Source: Aurantiochytrium sp. KH105
Lineage: Eukaryota > Sar > Bigyra > Thraustochytrida > Thraustochytriidae
DNA: 64,000 nt
Direction of reading: 5' to 3'
NCBI GenBank assembly: GCA_003116975.1
Contig: BGKB01000206.1
Span: 28,263 to 92,262, forward strand
In this document: positions 45,161 through 55,378 of the stretch, in pieces
Layout: each line of letters begins with the position of its first letter
Numbering within the stretch: position 1 is the first letter of the stretch
Notes under the pieces: model-generated
Told to the model about the DNA's origin: nothing
Databases searched by the model: none
What the model saw: the letters and a program-made list of their open reading frames with translations, nothing else
Made by a program: the position numbers and the translations under genes

Positions 45161-47794
45161 ATGAGCACGCCCGTGAGCCCGAGCGGGAGCGACGCCGGCA
45201 CCGTGCAGGCGCCGCCCACCGCGAGCGGCGTCAGCGTGCGCAGCGGATTCACCACACGCACGCCTCTGAGCCCCAGCACGCTGCGCAGCCCGCGGCAGCG
45301 ACCCAGGACGCAGTCCAGCGCGACGTGGCGTAAGAGCCTCTCCAGCGCCGACGAGGCGCTCGAAAAGGCTCTCAAGAAACCCGCCGCGGCCACCCCGGAA
45401 GAACCTGCACCCGAACCTGACCACGAGGTGCGCATGCTCTCCAGCCACACCGGCCGCTTCGAGGATAGCGAGTTCGACGAGAATGAGAGACTCGACAAAC
45501 ACGAAAACCTCTTTTGCGGATTCCTCCGCCGCAGGCCAATCAAGTCCTTTCTCTTTGTGCTCGGCATCACCCTCATGATTGCCGGCGCATGCATGAAGGC
45601 CATTGACCGCGTCGACATTCGCCAGGTCCCAGAGGCTCTGCTCTTTGTTGGCTCTTCCCTGGCCATGGGTATCGTTGCCGACGTCATCACAGAGACCTTC
45701 GGAGGCCTCCTCACAGCCATGGTCGGCATCGCCGGACGCCGACACAAAGAGGCCGAGTACCAGCTCGCCGTCGCCCACTTTTACTACCGCAGTGTCATCA
45801 GCAAAATCGACGTTCTCATCTGGGACCTTCTCGTCATCATCATGTTCACTAGCTTTGTACCCCGTGCGTCCGACAGCACTGCCATCGTGCCTACCTGGGA
45901 GCAGGCTTATTACTATCTTATTCGCCTCCTCGGCATCTGGGCCATGGTTCTCTTTGCACGCGTCCTCACGCAGCTCTTCCGCATGTACCTGACACAGGAC
46001 TTTGGCGTGCGCTCCTTTTCGACGCGTGTCAAGGACTCGCTCGACCGCGAGATCCTGCTCGCAAAGCTTCGCATGGTCCGCCCCAACCCCAACTTTCTCA
46101 GTCTCGCCAACCGCCTTCGCGTCGTCATGGACAACGGCTACGGCGATCCTGAACTCTGGCAGGCCGTTGTCCGCCACGTCAACACGCACCACGTCGATGG
46201 CTTCGAACCCACCTCCGGCAAGCATGTGCCCGTCAAGCCCGGCCAGGATCCCGGCCTCAGCCGTCGCGCACGCCCCGTTGCAGCTTCCATCTTCTCACGT
46301 CTCATGGAAAGCATCAAAGAACAGCGATATGACTTTCTCCATAGCGACGAGAACCTCGTAGATGGCGAACATAGCGACAGCGACGACGACAATGATCCGG
46401 CGTCTAGCGAAGACACCGTCGTCAACGCCGAGCGCAAGGCAACCGGCAAGTCTTCCCGTGCCGATGGCGGCATTCGCAACATGGAAAGCTTCCGCACCAT
46501 CCGGAGCGATGAGCCCGCCGAGACGCCCGCTCTCGACGAAGCCGACGAAGCCGCCAACGATCAAGGCGACGATGATGAGATTGCCAGCGAGTTGATGCCT
46601 CCTCCTCTGGACTTTAGCGATCCCAACACGCGTGTCGACCTTGACGATCTCCAGGGCCACTTTGACAATGATGAGAAACATGGCGCCGCCGTTACCACAA
46701 AGGCACAGTCCCACTTGCGCGAACTCGATGAAGAACCCCCCATGGAGACCCTGCAGGCCATTCAGGAAGAGTACGCACAGCTTCAGGATAGTGACAAGAG
46801 CGACTCCAGTCGCCGCCAGCTTCTTTCGCACATGTCTTCCCGTCTTGGCAACAAGGTCTTCTTCAAGGACGAGGTGCTTCAGGCTCTCAAGCAGATTGAC
46901 TCCGCCTACAACTGGGAACATGTCTGGTCTCAGCACTTTGACCCCAAGGGGAGCGGCCTTCTCACCTGGCCTCGCATGCGCACTATGGTCTTGAACTTTT
47001 ACGAGCAACGCTACAACCTGTCGCTCTCGCTTCAGGATTCCAACGCTGCCATCAAGAGCATGGACGTCACCATTCTCTCCATCCTTCTCGTCATTGTCAC
47101 GCTCATCAGTCTCACCTTTTTCACGACCGACATTGCCTCCACGCTCACCAGCTTTGCGACCGTTGTCGTCGGCTACTCTTTCATTTTTGGCAACAGCGCC
47201 ATGCAGTCCTTCGAGAACATCATCTTCCTCTTTGGTGTGCATCCCTACGATGTCGGTGATACCCTGCTCTTCAACAACAACCGCTATACCGTCAGTCGCA
47301 TTCGCCTTCTCACCACGGACTTTGTGCAGGCCGATGGTGCGATGATGCGCCTGCAGAACTCGTACGTGGCCACTCTCGGACCCATTTTTAACCTCGACAC
47401 CTCCCGCAATCATTCCATTGGCTTGGATCTCTACTTTCCGGCCACCGATGTGCGCGAGTCCACGGTCAAGACCATCCGCAACTCTCTCAACGAGTTTGTC
47501 AAGGCCAACCCTTCCTCTTTCGAAGGTGCATTTTTCACGGCCCGCAACTTTCTTCACCCTCTCGAGGGCAACGGAGAGCTCCCTGGCAAGGGTACGCACG
47601 CCACCCATGTTCACTTTGTGCTTTGGATCACCTACGCGTACTCTTTCAACGATGCCGGTCGCATTTTTATGGATCAGACCCAGATCATCACGCACTTGTC
47701 AGAGACGCTCGCTACCCTGGGTCTCAGCAAGCCCATCATCGACGACACACACCACGGCGCGCAACGCTTTGGTACTTCGTCTGGCCAGCAGTAA
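45161..47794 (+). CDS. MscS-type mechanosensitive channel, copy 1 of the array
   Basis: Predicted 877-aa membrane channel gated by membrane tension. Four hydrophobic helices lie near 129-147, 159-177, 218-234 and 250-272. After a long acidic cytoplasmic loop (390-560) comes an EF-hand-like loop at 594-605 (DPKGSGLLTWPR), which has Asp1 and Gly6 but Arg instead of Glu/Asp at position 12. A fifth helix (636-656) leads into the MscS pore block at 660-700 (VVVGYSFIFGNSAMQSFENI, then FLFGVHPYDVGD), which closely follows plant MSL10 and fungal Msy proteins. A beta-rich vestibule follows. The layout is that of class II MSL channels of the plasma membrane or ER. The frame opens at GTG 45152; ATG 45161 is the first ATG. 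It is intronless and the first of four tandem paralogues on the + strand. Confidence 0.92.
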   Translation: MSTPVSPSGSDAGTVQAPPTASGVSVRSGFTTRTPLSPSTLRSPRQRPRTQSSATWRKSLSSADEALEKALKKPAAATPEEPAPEPDHEVRMLSSHTGRFEDSEFDENERLDKHENLFCGFLRRRPIKSFLFVLGITLMIAGACMKAIDRVDIRQVPEALLFVGSSLAMGIVADVITETFGGLLTAMVGIAGRRHKEAEYQLAVAHFYYRSVISKIDVLIWDLLVIIMFTSFVPRASDSTAIVPTWEQAYYYLIRLLGIWAMVLFARVLTQLFRMYLTQDFGVRSFSTRVKDSLDREILLAKLRMVRPNPNFLSLANRLRVVMDNGYGDPELWQAVVRHVNTHHVDGFEPTSGKHVPVKPGQDPGLSRRARPVAASIFSRLMESIKEQRYDFLHSDENLVDGEHSDSDDDNDPASSEDTVVNAERKATGKSSRADGGIRNMESFRTIRSDEPAETPALDEADEAANDQGDDDEIASELMPPPLDFSDPNTRVDLDDLQGHFDNDEKHGAAVTTKAQSHLRELDEEPPMETLQAIQEEYAQLQDSDKSDSSRRQLLSHMSSRLGNKVFFKDEVLQALKQIDSAYNWEHVWSQHFDPKGSGLLTWPRMRTMVLNFYEQRYNLSLSLQDSNAAIKSMDVTILSILLVIVTLISLTFFTTDIASTLTSFATVVVGYSFIFGNSAMQSFENIIFLFGVHPYDVGDTLLFNNNRYTVSRIRLLTTDFVQADGAMMRLQNSYVATLGPIFNLDTSRNHSIGLDLYFPATDVRESTVKTIRNSLNEFVKANPSSFEGAFFTARNFLHPLEGNGELPGKGTHATHVHFVLWITYAYSFNDAGRIFMDQTQIITHLSETLATLGLSKPIIDDTHHGAQRFGTSSGQQ

Positions 47795-49755
47795 AATTGT
47801 CCATTTTTCTTCAAGCCTCTCGTCCTTTGACGTTGTCTGTCCAAGATGGGAGGAGGGAGAGGCAGCTGCGCCACGCAAATCCAAGATTTCCCCACGAGGA
47901 GCTGTTTATGACGACCGTTTTTCCCTCTCTTTCTCAACTCTATTATTCGTATCCGCTCCTGTCCTGCACATCATATATTTTTTATTCCATCAATCATCTT
48001 TGCCCCTGCTCGGTTTTGGCCTCGTCTCATTTCCTTTCATGCACCCGTGCTGCTGCCTGGTGCGCTCAACGAGGAGACCATGGCAGTGGTGAATGCATGC
48101 TTGCTTTCTTTCTTTCGAAAGCCTGCCTCAGCCTTGAAGTGAGAAAGAGTGCAAAAAAAGCCTCCTTCACGTCCTGCGCCTTACTAAACGATTTTCTCAC
48201 CCAAGGACGCAACGAACGCCTCGTGGAATCCCATGGATGGAAACACTTGGCCAGGGTAGATTTTCCTCGCTGCTGTTGACGTGACTTCCTCCCAGATGCA
48301 CCATCAACTTAGACCCATGCCGTGATCCACGCACGCCTGTTTTGCATTTTCCTAAGGAACAGATCGAGCGAGAATCTCGTGCCCGGGCCGCAGCGATGAC
48401 GTGGTGTTCGCCGTAGCTACCGGGCTGTTGCGCTCTTGGCAGCAAATCGCTGTCGTTATTCACCAACCGTTGCGTGCAGTCCTGGTCGCGCTCACAGCGA
48501 GCCTTGAGATTCGTGAAGATCCCGGAACCTCGCGCTCGCTCGCTTTGTCAAGAAGCTCCACGACCAGCAGCAGCTGCAGCATGCAGCAGCGGCAGCGGCA
48601 GCGGCAGCGACAGATCTGGGATCGACAAATAGATTGTTGGTGGGCCGGCCACGCTGACCCTCAAGTCATCCTCAAGATGCACACAAACGTCCGTTCTCGT
48701 GTGCAAAAACTGTCCAACGTTAGCGCCAACGCAGACGCGCAGTCCACGCCAGCACGGCTGTTTTGCAGTGCGCCAATCCCCTGCTGCATTCTTCTTCGTC
48801 GTCCTTTGGCCGCTGCACAGGAGCGCCTTCTTCCCTTCTTGGGAAGCCTGGTGTGTGTTTTCGTCCCCCACGAGCGCCCCTCGCAGGTATGTGCAACACG
48901 CACCAGACTCAGAACATTTACAACTCCTTATATATATTATGCTTTTGTGTTTGGTACGAAGTGCTGACTTCAGCCTTGGGGGACGCGGGTTTCCCACCGC
49001 GCTTGTACTTGTATCAGAGCTCGCGCGCAGAACCTTTTTTCGCGCGCACAAGAACAGAAATTCCTCGCATGTGATGCGTGCGGGCGGTACCGTGCGCATC
49101 TTCATCCTGCATTTCCTGTTCGCCTTGCGGCCGCCGCTCCGACACCGCCCGCCTCGCTCGGCGCAGCGCAGCGCGCAAGCACGCACGCTCCGACCCGGCC
49201 GGGAGCGCAGCCCCGGTTTTTTTCGGCGGCCGAAGCGAAGGAAGGATCGGGGTCGCGCGCGGTAGCGGTTGGCTGGCTGCAAGGCACGCAGGCTTTGCCG
49301 CTTCCACGGGTCGTCTTGCGTGCTTTCCAGCACCGCCTTGGGGATTCCTCCACTCCGCTCCAACCCGACTGCCGCGCGGTGGCGGCCACGAATACCCGGC
49401 AGCGACAGCGACTTGCATCTGCACGCCTGCAGAATCCCTGCACTTGGTCGGCCGCGTGCGTTTATCTGCGTGTCTGTTTGTTTGTTTGTTTGTTGGTTGG
49501 TTGGTCGGTTTGTCTGTTTGTAGCTGCCATTGTCGGCCGGGCAAGTGTGCTTGCTTCTGCAGCCATTCTCCGATTGTCTCCAGGAAGCGAAGCGAGGCGA
49601 GAAAAAGCGCGCAGCGAGCTCGGTCTCGGCGGCCGGCAATCAAGAACTGCGCGCCGCGGCCGCCCCGGTCGCGCCCGAGCAGCGCAGGAGCTGCCGCGCC
49701 GCGCCGCGCCGACGCGGGGCGCGCTGGCTGGGTCTGCGTGCGGAGGCCGCGCGCG
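47795..49755. other. Spacer between channel copies 1 and 2
   Basis: About 1.96 kb. Contains GCAGCG units near 48586-48612 and GTTT/GGTT units at 49476-49510. The frame of copy 2 is open back to 49078, but the translation there is Arg/Cys-rich low complexity. No other gene was recognised. Confidence 0.5.
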
Positions 49756-52700
49756 ATGGAGGGGCCCTCCATGGACCCGTTGGAGAAGAACAGGGACAGC
49801 GGCGACGACAGCCCAGACGCCACCGAGGAGCAGGACGGCGCGGGGCTGTACGCCAGGGTCGGCGACGTCTCCGCGGAGCCGTGCGAGGAGCAGCAGCTCG
49901 ACGGCGAGCAGTACGGGGCGCGCGTGCAGCACGACCCTGACCAGGACGAAAAGCTTGCAGCGTGGCAGGGCTTGCAGCACCATCAACAGCAGCAGCAGAA
50001 GGACGACCTGGGAAACGTCCCGTGGAGTGACGAGGGCAACGAGCAGCTACAGAGCAGCTGGAATAATCAGACGCTCGACAAGGATGAGGCCCAGTTCGCT
50101 CAAGAACTTGCGCAACAGCAGCTAGGGATAGAACTTCAGCATCGTCTGGAAAGCCATGTTGACCAAACTCAACAGCAGAAACATCAAGGCGGTGGTGACC
50201 AAGAAGACGCGCAACAGCATGCAACCGTCCCGACCCAAGCACACAACAATGGATACGATGAACAAACCGCCGATTATCAATCGAACCAATTCAACACAAG
50301 TCAATTTGACTCAGGTCATAGCAATTACAATGACAGCAGCGGTGGAATTCATCTCCTCGATACGGACGAAGTCCAGCAAGACAATCACATTGAGCAACAG
50401 CTCAGCACAAATAATGGCAAAGAGGACAAAGATGGGAACACGCAAGACGATCACTGTGATGGAAAGCAGCAGCAAGAACAAGATGCCAGCGAAGGAGCTC
50501 AAGAAAATGAAAAGAGCACTTCAAAAGAAGTTCAATCATCGCATCATTCGGAATCGAAAAAGTTCACCTCATTCTTACCCATGTCGGTGTTCAAATCTAG
50601 GGCGCCCGTTGTTTCCTCTATCCAAGAAGGCGTCGCTTCGACGCCAGGTCTCCCCGAGGAGCAAGTGCATCCAGAAGTTTTGCAACCCAATGATCCAAAA
50701 CAGGCGGCTGATGCAGAAATGGAAATGCATCTACAGAGCCTTAGCGGGCCCACTCAGGCCGAAGAGCAGGCCAAGGAAACTCTATACGTTGCGGACTCGC
50801 ACGAGAGCGACGACAAGGGAAAGAACCACTCTGATGAAGATTGGTCCTCGGACTCGGAGTCCACCGACTCGAACACAACCGCGGGGCCCTTGTGCTTTTG
50901 CTTTCGAGGAAGGCGATTCGCGCGTAAACTCCGTCGCTACATCACTCTTCGGCCCGTGCGCATCGCTATTTTCTCCGTGGGTCTGATCCTTATTATTGTG
51001 GGATCATTTATGAAGGCTTTTAATGTTCTCGACGACCGCTATTTACCCACGGCGCTTTTATTCACGGGCTGCTCCCTTAGCTCAGGCATTATTGCTGACC
51101 TCATTGTTGTCAGCATCTTTTGGCTGCTCTCCAAGCTCGTGCACGTTTCCGAAAACAAAGAGGTCGAATACTTTGTCACGGCAACAGTCTTTTACCTCGG
51201 CAATATCCGCAACGGCCTTATCAATCTCTTGTGGTGTCTTATCATCATCATCATGCTCGTCTGCTGGGTCCCACGCGACGACAACGAGACCATTGTTCCG
51301 AAATGGTCATCTGCTTATTACCACACGATCCGTATCCTCGCCATCCTCGCGCTCACCATTCTCGCGCGAATCATCTCTGTGCTCTTGCGCTCGTACCTCG
51401 TTCAGGACTTTGGCACTCGCTCGTACCAGGAAAAGGTCAAAGAAACGCTTGGAGAGGAAATCATTCTTGCAAAGCTGCGCCGCGTCAAACCCGACCCCGT
51501 CCTCACAAGTTTGCAGTCGCGCACGCAGCTTGTCATTCGCGAGGGAGGCACCGTTGGTCCCGAGCTCTGGCAAAATTTGTTGCGTTACGTGAATTCCCAC
51601 CACGTCGATGGCCTCGAGCCGCGCAATGGCCATCACCAGGCCGTTCAGCCGGGCGTTGACAATGGGCTTTCCAAGCGTTCACACCCCGTTGCGATCTCCG
51701 TCTTTGCTTGGCTCGTTGCTCGCGTCGATGCAATCAAGAAACCCCCAAAGCAACAACGACCCAATAATAGTACCGGACATTCGCGCAGCGCATCCTTTCA
51801 TAGCGCCGGGACCGGAGATAGTCTGGACGATGACACCATGTACGATCGCGATCTAGACAACGCCTGGAATACCAATACGTTCGATGAGCGGAGCGCAACT
51901 GAATCACCGCCTGTTGCCTCGCTTTTTGCGCGCTCCGCAAGCCCGCCAATGCCGCCGCCCTCTTCGACGTCGTCTTCGAACGTGTCAATGCAGTCTCTCG
52001 CAAGGCCCAGCCTTGCGAGTACACGGAACGCAGACCGCTCCTCAATGTTTGAGCTTGCAGAGCCGGCTGTACGATCGCGATCCTCGGGCGAAGTTCCCCG
52101 AGCGCGCCGTCGTAAAGGCCCAACCACCTTTGCCGGCGTCATGCGCAGGGCCAAAGCCGCGCTCGACCCCATAGGGGACAGCCGCGCATCAACACCAAGG
52201 AGCATGGACCGTATCGAGCTTTTAGCGCGCAACGAGGCGCTTTCGTATGCGCGGCAGAAACGGAAAGCCTTTGCCAAGGATAACGGGCAGACGCGCCTCT
52301 CTTTGCGGTTCTTGCTCAAGCAGGATGTCTTGCCGATCCTCCAAGAAATTGACTCTGCATTTGACTGGGACCACCTTTGGGAAAAGTACTTTGATCCCAA
52401 ACGCAATGGCTTTGTTACGTGGCACACCTTTAAGGAGGTCGTAACTGGCTTTTATGAGGCGCGCTACAACCTAGCGCTCACGCTGGCGGACTCGCAGGCT
52501 GTCCTCAAGAGCATGGATGTCGTCATCATGTCTGTGCTCATGATGCTCGTCATCACCATGGGACTTGCACTGTACAGCACAGAGCTTGTCGCAATGCTTG
52601 CGAGCATCGGCACGGTCATCGTCGGCTACTCATTCGTCTTTGGAAGCACAGTGGCGTCGTCCTTTGAGAACATTGTCTTTCTCTTTGGCATTCACCAGTA

Positions 52701-53433
52701 TGATGTCGGTGACTCGCTCTACATGAACGGCGACTTTTACACCGTCTTGCGCATTCGCTTGCTCACGACTGACTTTTTGCAAATGGATGGCAACTTTATT
52801 CGGCTTGAAAATCATCAAGTGGCGGCCATGGCCCCGATCTCGAATTTGTCAACTTCGCGCAACCACGCCGTTCGTCTCGAGACCTTCATCCCGACCGTTG
52901 AAGCCACCGAAGCCTTCATTCTAAAGCTCAAGGAGAAGATCAAGACGTATGCAGACAACAACCCGCATCTCTATGCGTACATTATCGCGCAGGCGCGCGA
53001 TCTCATGCACCCTATGCGCGCGACAGGCGAAATGGCGGCCTGGGGTACGCATCCCACGCACACGCGCATCATATTCTGGGTGGAGTTTTCCTTTTCCTTT
53101 GAGGATGTTGGTCGCGTATTTGACGCTCAATCTCAATGCGTTGTGAAAATTGGCGACATTCTCACGAGCCTTGGTGTCGTAAAACCCCTCTTGGACGGAC
53201 CCTTAGTGGGTGCACGTCCTCGCGACAGCGACTCTACGGCCGCCAAGGTCGAGCCCCACCGCCCGCGCATGGCTCCTTTGACGGGCCCAATCACTGCGAG
53301 CAGCTATATGAGTTCTCAACCCGCTGCAGAGGGCCGCGACTCGCCCGTCTTGCAAGCCCCGATCCCGATGCGCGTGCACTACGACGAGCACCAGGAATTC
53401 CCGCCTCGAACGACCACGCCCGCAAACTATTGA
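49756..53433 (+). CDS. MscS-type mechanosensitive channel, copy 2, with a long Gln-rich N-terminus
   Basis: Predicted 1225-aa channel. Residues 1-380 are Gln/Asp/His/Asn-rich and look disordered, unlike the other copies, and this part is less GC-rich. Helix 1 is near 400-420 (PVRIAIFSVGLILIIVGSF), followed by three more up to about 545. A basic, Ser-rich loop follows. The EF-hand-like loop near 878 reads DPKRNGFVTWHT, with Thr at position 12. The pore block near 950-990 contains VGYSFVFGSTVASSFENIVF and then HQYDVGDS. In copies 1, 3 and 4 the Tyr of this motif is preceded by Pro (HPYDVGD); here it is Gln. The start at 49756 is the first ATG after the low-complexity stretch; ATG 49771 is an alternative. 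It is intronless. Its soluble loops are the most divergent in the array. Confidence 0.9.
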   Translation: MEGPSMDPLEKNRDSGDDSPDATEEQDGAGLYARVGDVSAEPCEEQQLDGEQYGARVQHDPDQDEKLAAWQGLQHHQQQQQKDDLGNVPWSDEGNEQLQSSWNNQTLDKDEAQFAQELAQQQLGIELQHRLESHVDQTQQQKHQGGGDQEDAQQHATVPTQAHNNGYDEQTADYQSNQFNTSQFDSGHSNYNDSSGGIHLLDTDEVQQDNHIEQQLSTNNGKEDKDGNTQDDHCDGKQQQEQDASEGAQENEKSTSKEVQSSHHSESKKFTSFLPMSVFKSRAPVVSSIQEGVASTPGLPEEQVHPEVLQPNDPKQAADAEMEMHLQSLSGPTQAEEQAKETLYVADSHESDDKGKNHSDEDWSSDSESTDSNTTAGPLCFCFRGRRFARKLRRYITLRPVRIAIFSVGLILIIVGSFMKAFNVLDDRYLPTALLFTGCSLSSGIIADLIVVSIFWLLSKLVHVSENKEVEYFVTATVFYLGNIRNGLINLLWCLIIIIMLVCWVPRDDNETIVPKWSSAYYHTIRILAILALTILARIISVLLRSYLVQDFGTRSYQEKVKETLGEEIILAKLRRVKPDPVLTSLQSRTQLVIREGGTVGPELWQNLLRYVNSHHVDGLEPRNGHHQAVQPGVDNGLSKRSHPVAISVFAWLVARVDAIKKPPKQQRPNNSTGHSRSASFHSAGTGDSLDDDTMYDRDLDNAWNTNTFDERSATESPPVASLFARSASPPMPPPSSTSSSNVSMQSLARPSLASTRNADRSSMFELAEPAVRSRSSGEVPRARRRKGPTTFAGVMRRAKAALDPIGDSRASTPRSMDRIELLARNEALSYARQKRKAFAKDNGQTRLSLRFLLKQDVLPILQEIDSAFDWDHLWEKYFDPKRNGFVTWHTFKEVVTGFYEARYNLALTLADSQAVLKSMDVVIMSVLMMLVITMGLALYSTELVAMLASIGTVIVGYSFVFGSTVASSFENIVFLFGIHQYDVGDSLYMNGDFYTVLRIRLLTTDFLQMDGNFIRLENHQVAAMAPISNLSTSRNHAVRLETFIPTVEATEAFILKLKEKIKTYADNNPHLYAYIIAQARDLMHPMRATGEMAAWGTHPTHTRIIFWVEFSFSFEDVGRVFDAQSQCVVKIGDILTSLGVVKPLLDGPLVGARPRDSDSTAAKVEPHRPRMAPLTGPITASSYMSSQPAAEGRDSPVLQAPIPMRVHYDEHQEFPPRTTTPANY

Positions 53434-53527
53434 AACAATCTGTCTCTTACTCTTACTAAACCAACACAGATCTTGGTCCAAATTGCTTGGTTGATCCAAA
53501 TCGCTTGCTCCAAATTGCTTGGTCCAA

Positions 53528-53688
<161 letters not shown>

Positions 53689-54905
53689 CCTCTGGTCGTG
53701 GCACTTGGCTGGTCCAAGAGAGCGACCCTACCCTGTTCCCTGGTCGCACTTTTTTTCCTCCCCCATGTGCGATCTTCTGGCCCTTGACTTTTCGGAAGCC
53801 CGCGGCCTGGCAGGAGGCTGCGTTGGCCGGAGGCCGGTCTGGGCTGGAAAGCCGGGCTCGCCGAACGCTTCCCCACCACCGGAGCCGGACGTCGGCCGCC
53901 CCGACGAGACAAGACACGACAACCCGCCAGTCTCACGTAGTCCCGTACCTCCATCGGCCGCCGCCACTGACCGAAAAAAAGTCCGAGTTCGTCGTTGTTC
54001 TTGACGCCTGCTCCAAAGACCGCACCTGCACCTGTCTGTACCTGCACCTGCAGGCGGCACAGGGTGGCGGCTGCCAAGGAGCTCGCGTCGCTCGCTCGCT
54101 CGCTCGCGCGCTCGTTCCTAGAAAAGTCTCCTTCGCGCTGGCCAGGGCTCGCGGGCGTCCGTTTGCATATCTTCGACTTCGAGCCAACCTGAGCCAATCG
54201 ATTGGCGGCGCCGTCCGTGCTGGTATACGTCCGCCACCTCGACCCCAGCCAGGCCTCACATCAACCCCAGCCAGAGCAGAGCGTCCACCCGCCCGCCCAA
54301 AGAAGCGTCCTCGAAAGCGTCCGTCCTCTCGTCCCGAGCCAGCCAGCCACCAGCCTGGCCAGCCGTGCTCTCTTCGCGCCCGCGTGTCGTCTTCATCTCG
54401 CGTCCCTCATCTCGCGCCCGGCCACCGGCTTTCCTCCCTCGCGGTCGATCTCCTCGTTCGTCCGGCCGCCGCTGTCTCCGCCGCCGTCGCCGCCAAAGAA
54501 GAAGCCCCCGCCGGCCGTCGAAGAGCGCGGGCGCGTCGCTCTTCCGATGATCGATCGATCGATCGATCTCAAGATCGATCATCGTCCCGGTCGAGGTCGA
54601 TCTCACGGTCACTTTTCCACTGGCCGTGCTCTTCTTCTTCCACCATTCGTTCGGCCACCCCTCGAGCCGTTCCCTGCGGTAGGGCCGGGAGCCCTGCCTG
54701 CCTGCTCTTTGCTTTCCTTTCCACCAGGCCGCTGCCTCGCGGCGAGAAGCGCAAGCTCGACGAAACGCGCTGCCTTCCGCAGCCGCCACCTCCTGCGTAG
54801 CACGCATGGCTCGGCCCTCCCCCCCTGCACGCGGAGCAGATCAACGGTACCCGCGGGAGTGTCCATCCCGCGCGCGCAGCGCCGCGCAGCGCCAGCACAG
54901 CGCAG

Positions 54906-54953
54906 CGCGACACAACACAACACAACACAACACAACACAACACTACACAACAC
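54906..54953. repeat. (CAACA)n pentanucleotide repeat, about 9 units, one imperfect
   Basis: ACACA/CAACA units with one CTACA interruption, about 430 bases upstream of channel copy 3. Confidence 0.9.
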
Positions 54954-55378
54954 AGCGCGGCCGCGAGGCACGTTTGCTCTTCTCCGCGCGCAGCCTCGAG
55001 CAGTGGCCGTCTGATGAAAGTTGTCGTTCCAAGCGAGAACAACTTCCTCGTGGCCGCACGAAGAATGTGCGACGGGGGCAGGTGCTGCGGCAGAAGCAGG
55101 CTGCGATAATGCGGCGAAACGACCCCGGCTGCGGCGTGCCGAGAAGGGAGGGAGCCTGAGGAGGAGCAGCTGCAGGCATACCGGCATCGCCGCATTTGCA
55201 TGGCGGGGGCCGATTGAGACGTTGGCCGAGCGAGAGAGTGACTGCCTGGCTGGCTGGCTGGCTGACTGATTGACTGCCTGTCCGGTGAGGCGACCGTGGC
55301 TCTCGCAGGCCAGGCCAGGCCAGGCCAGGCAAGACGAGGGAGGGGTCCGTGGCGTGCACGAGAAAGCAGACCGCGACG

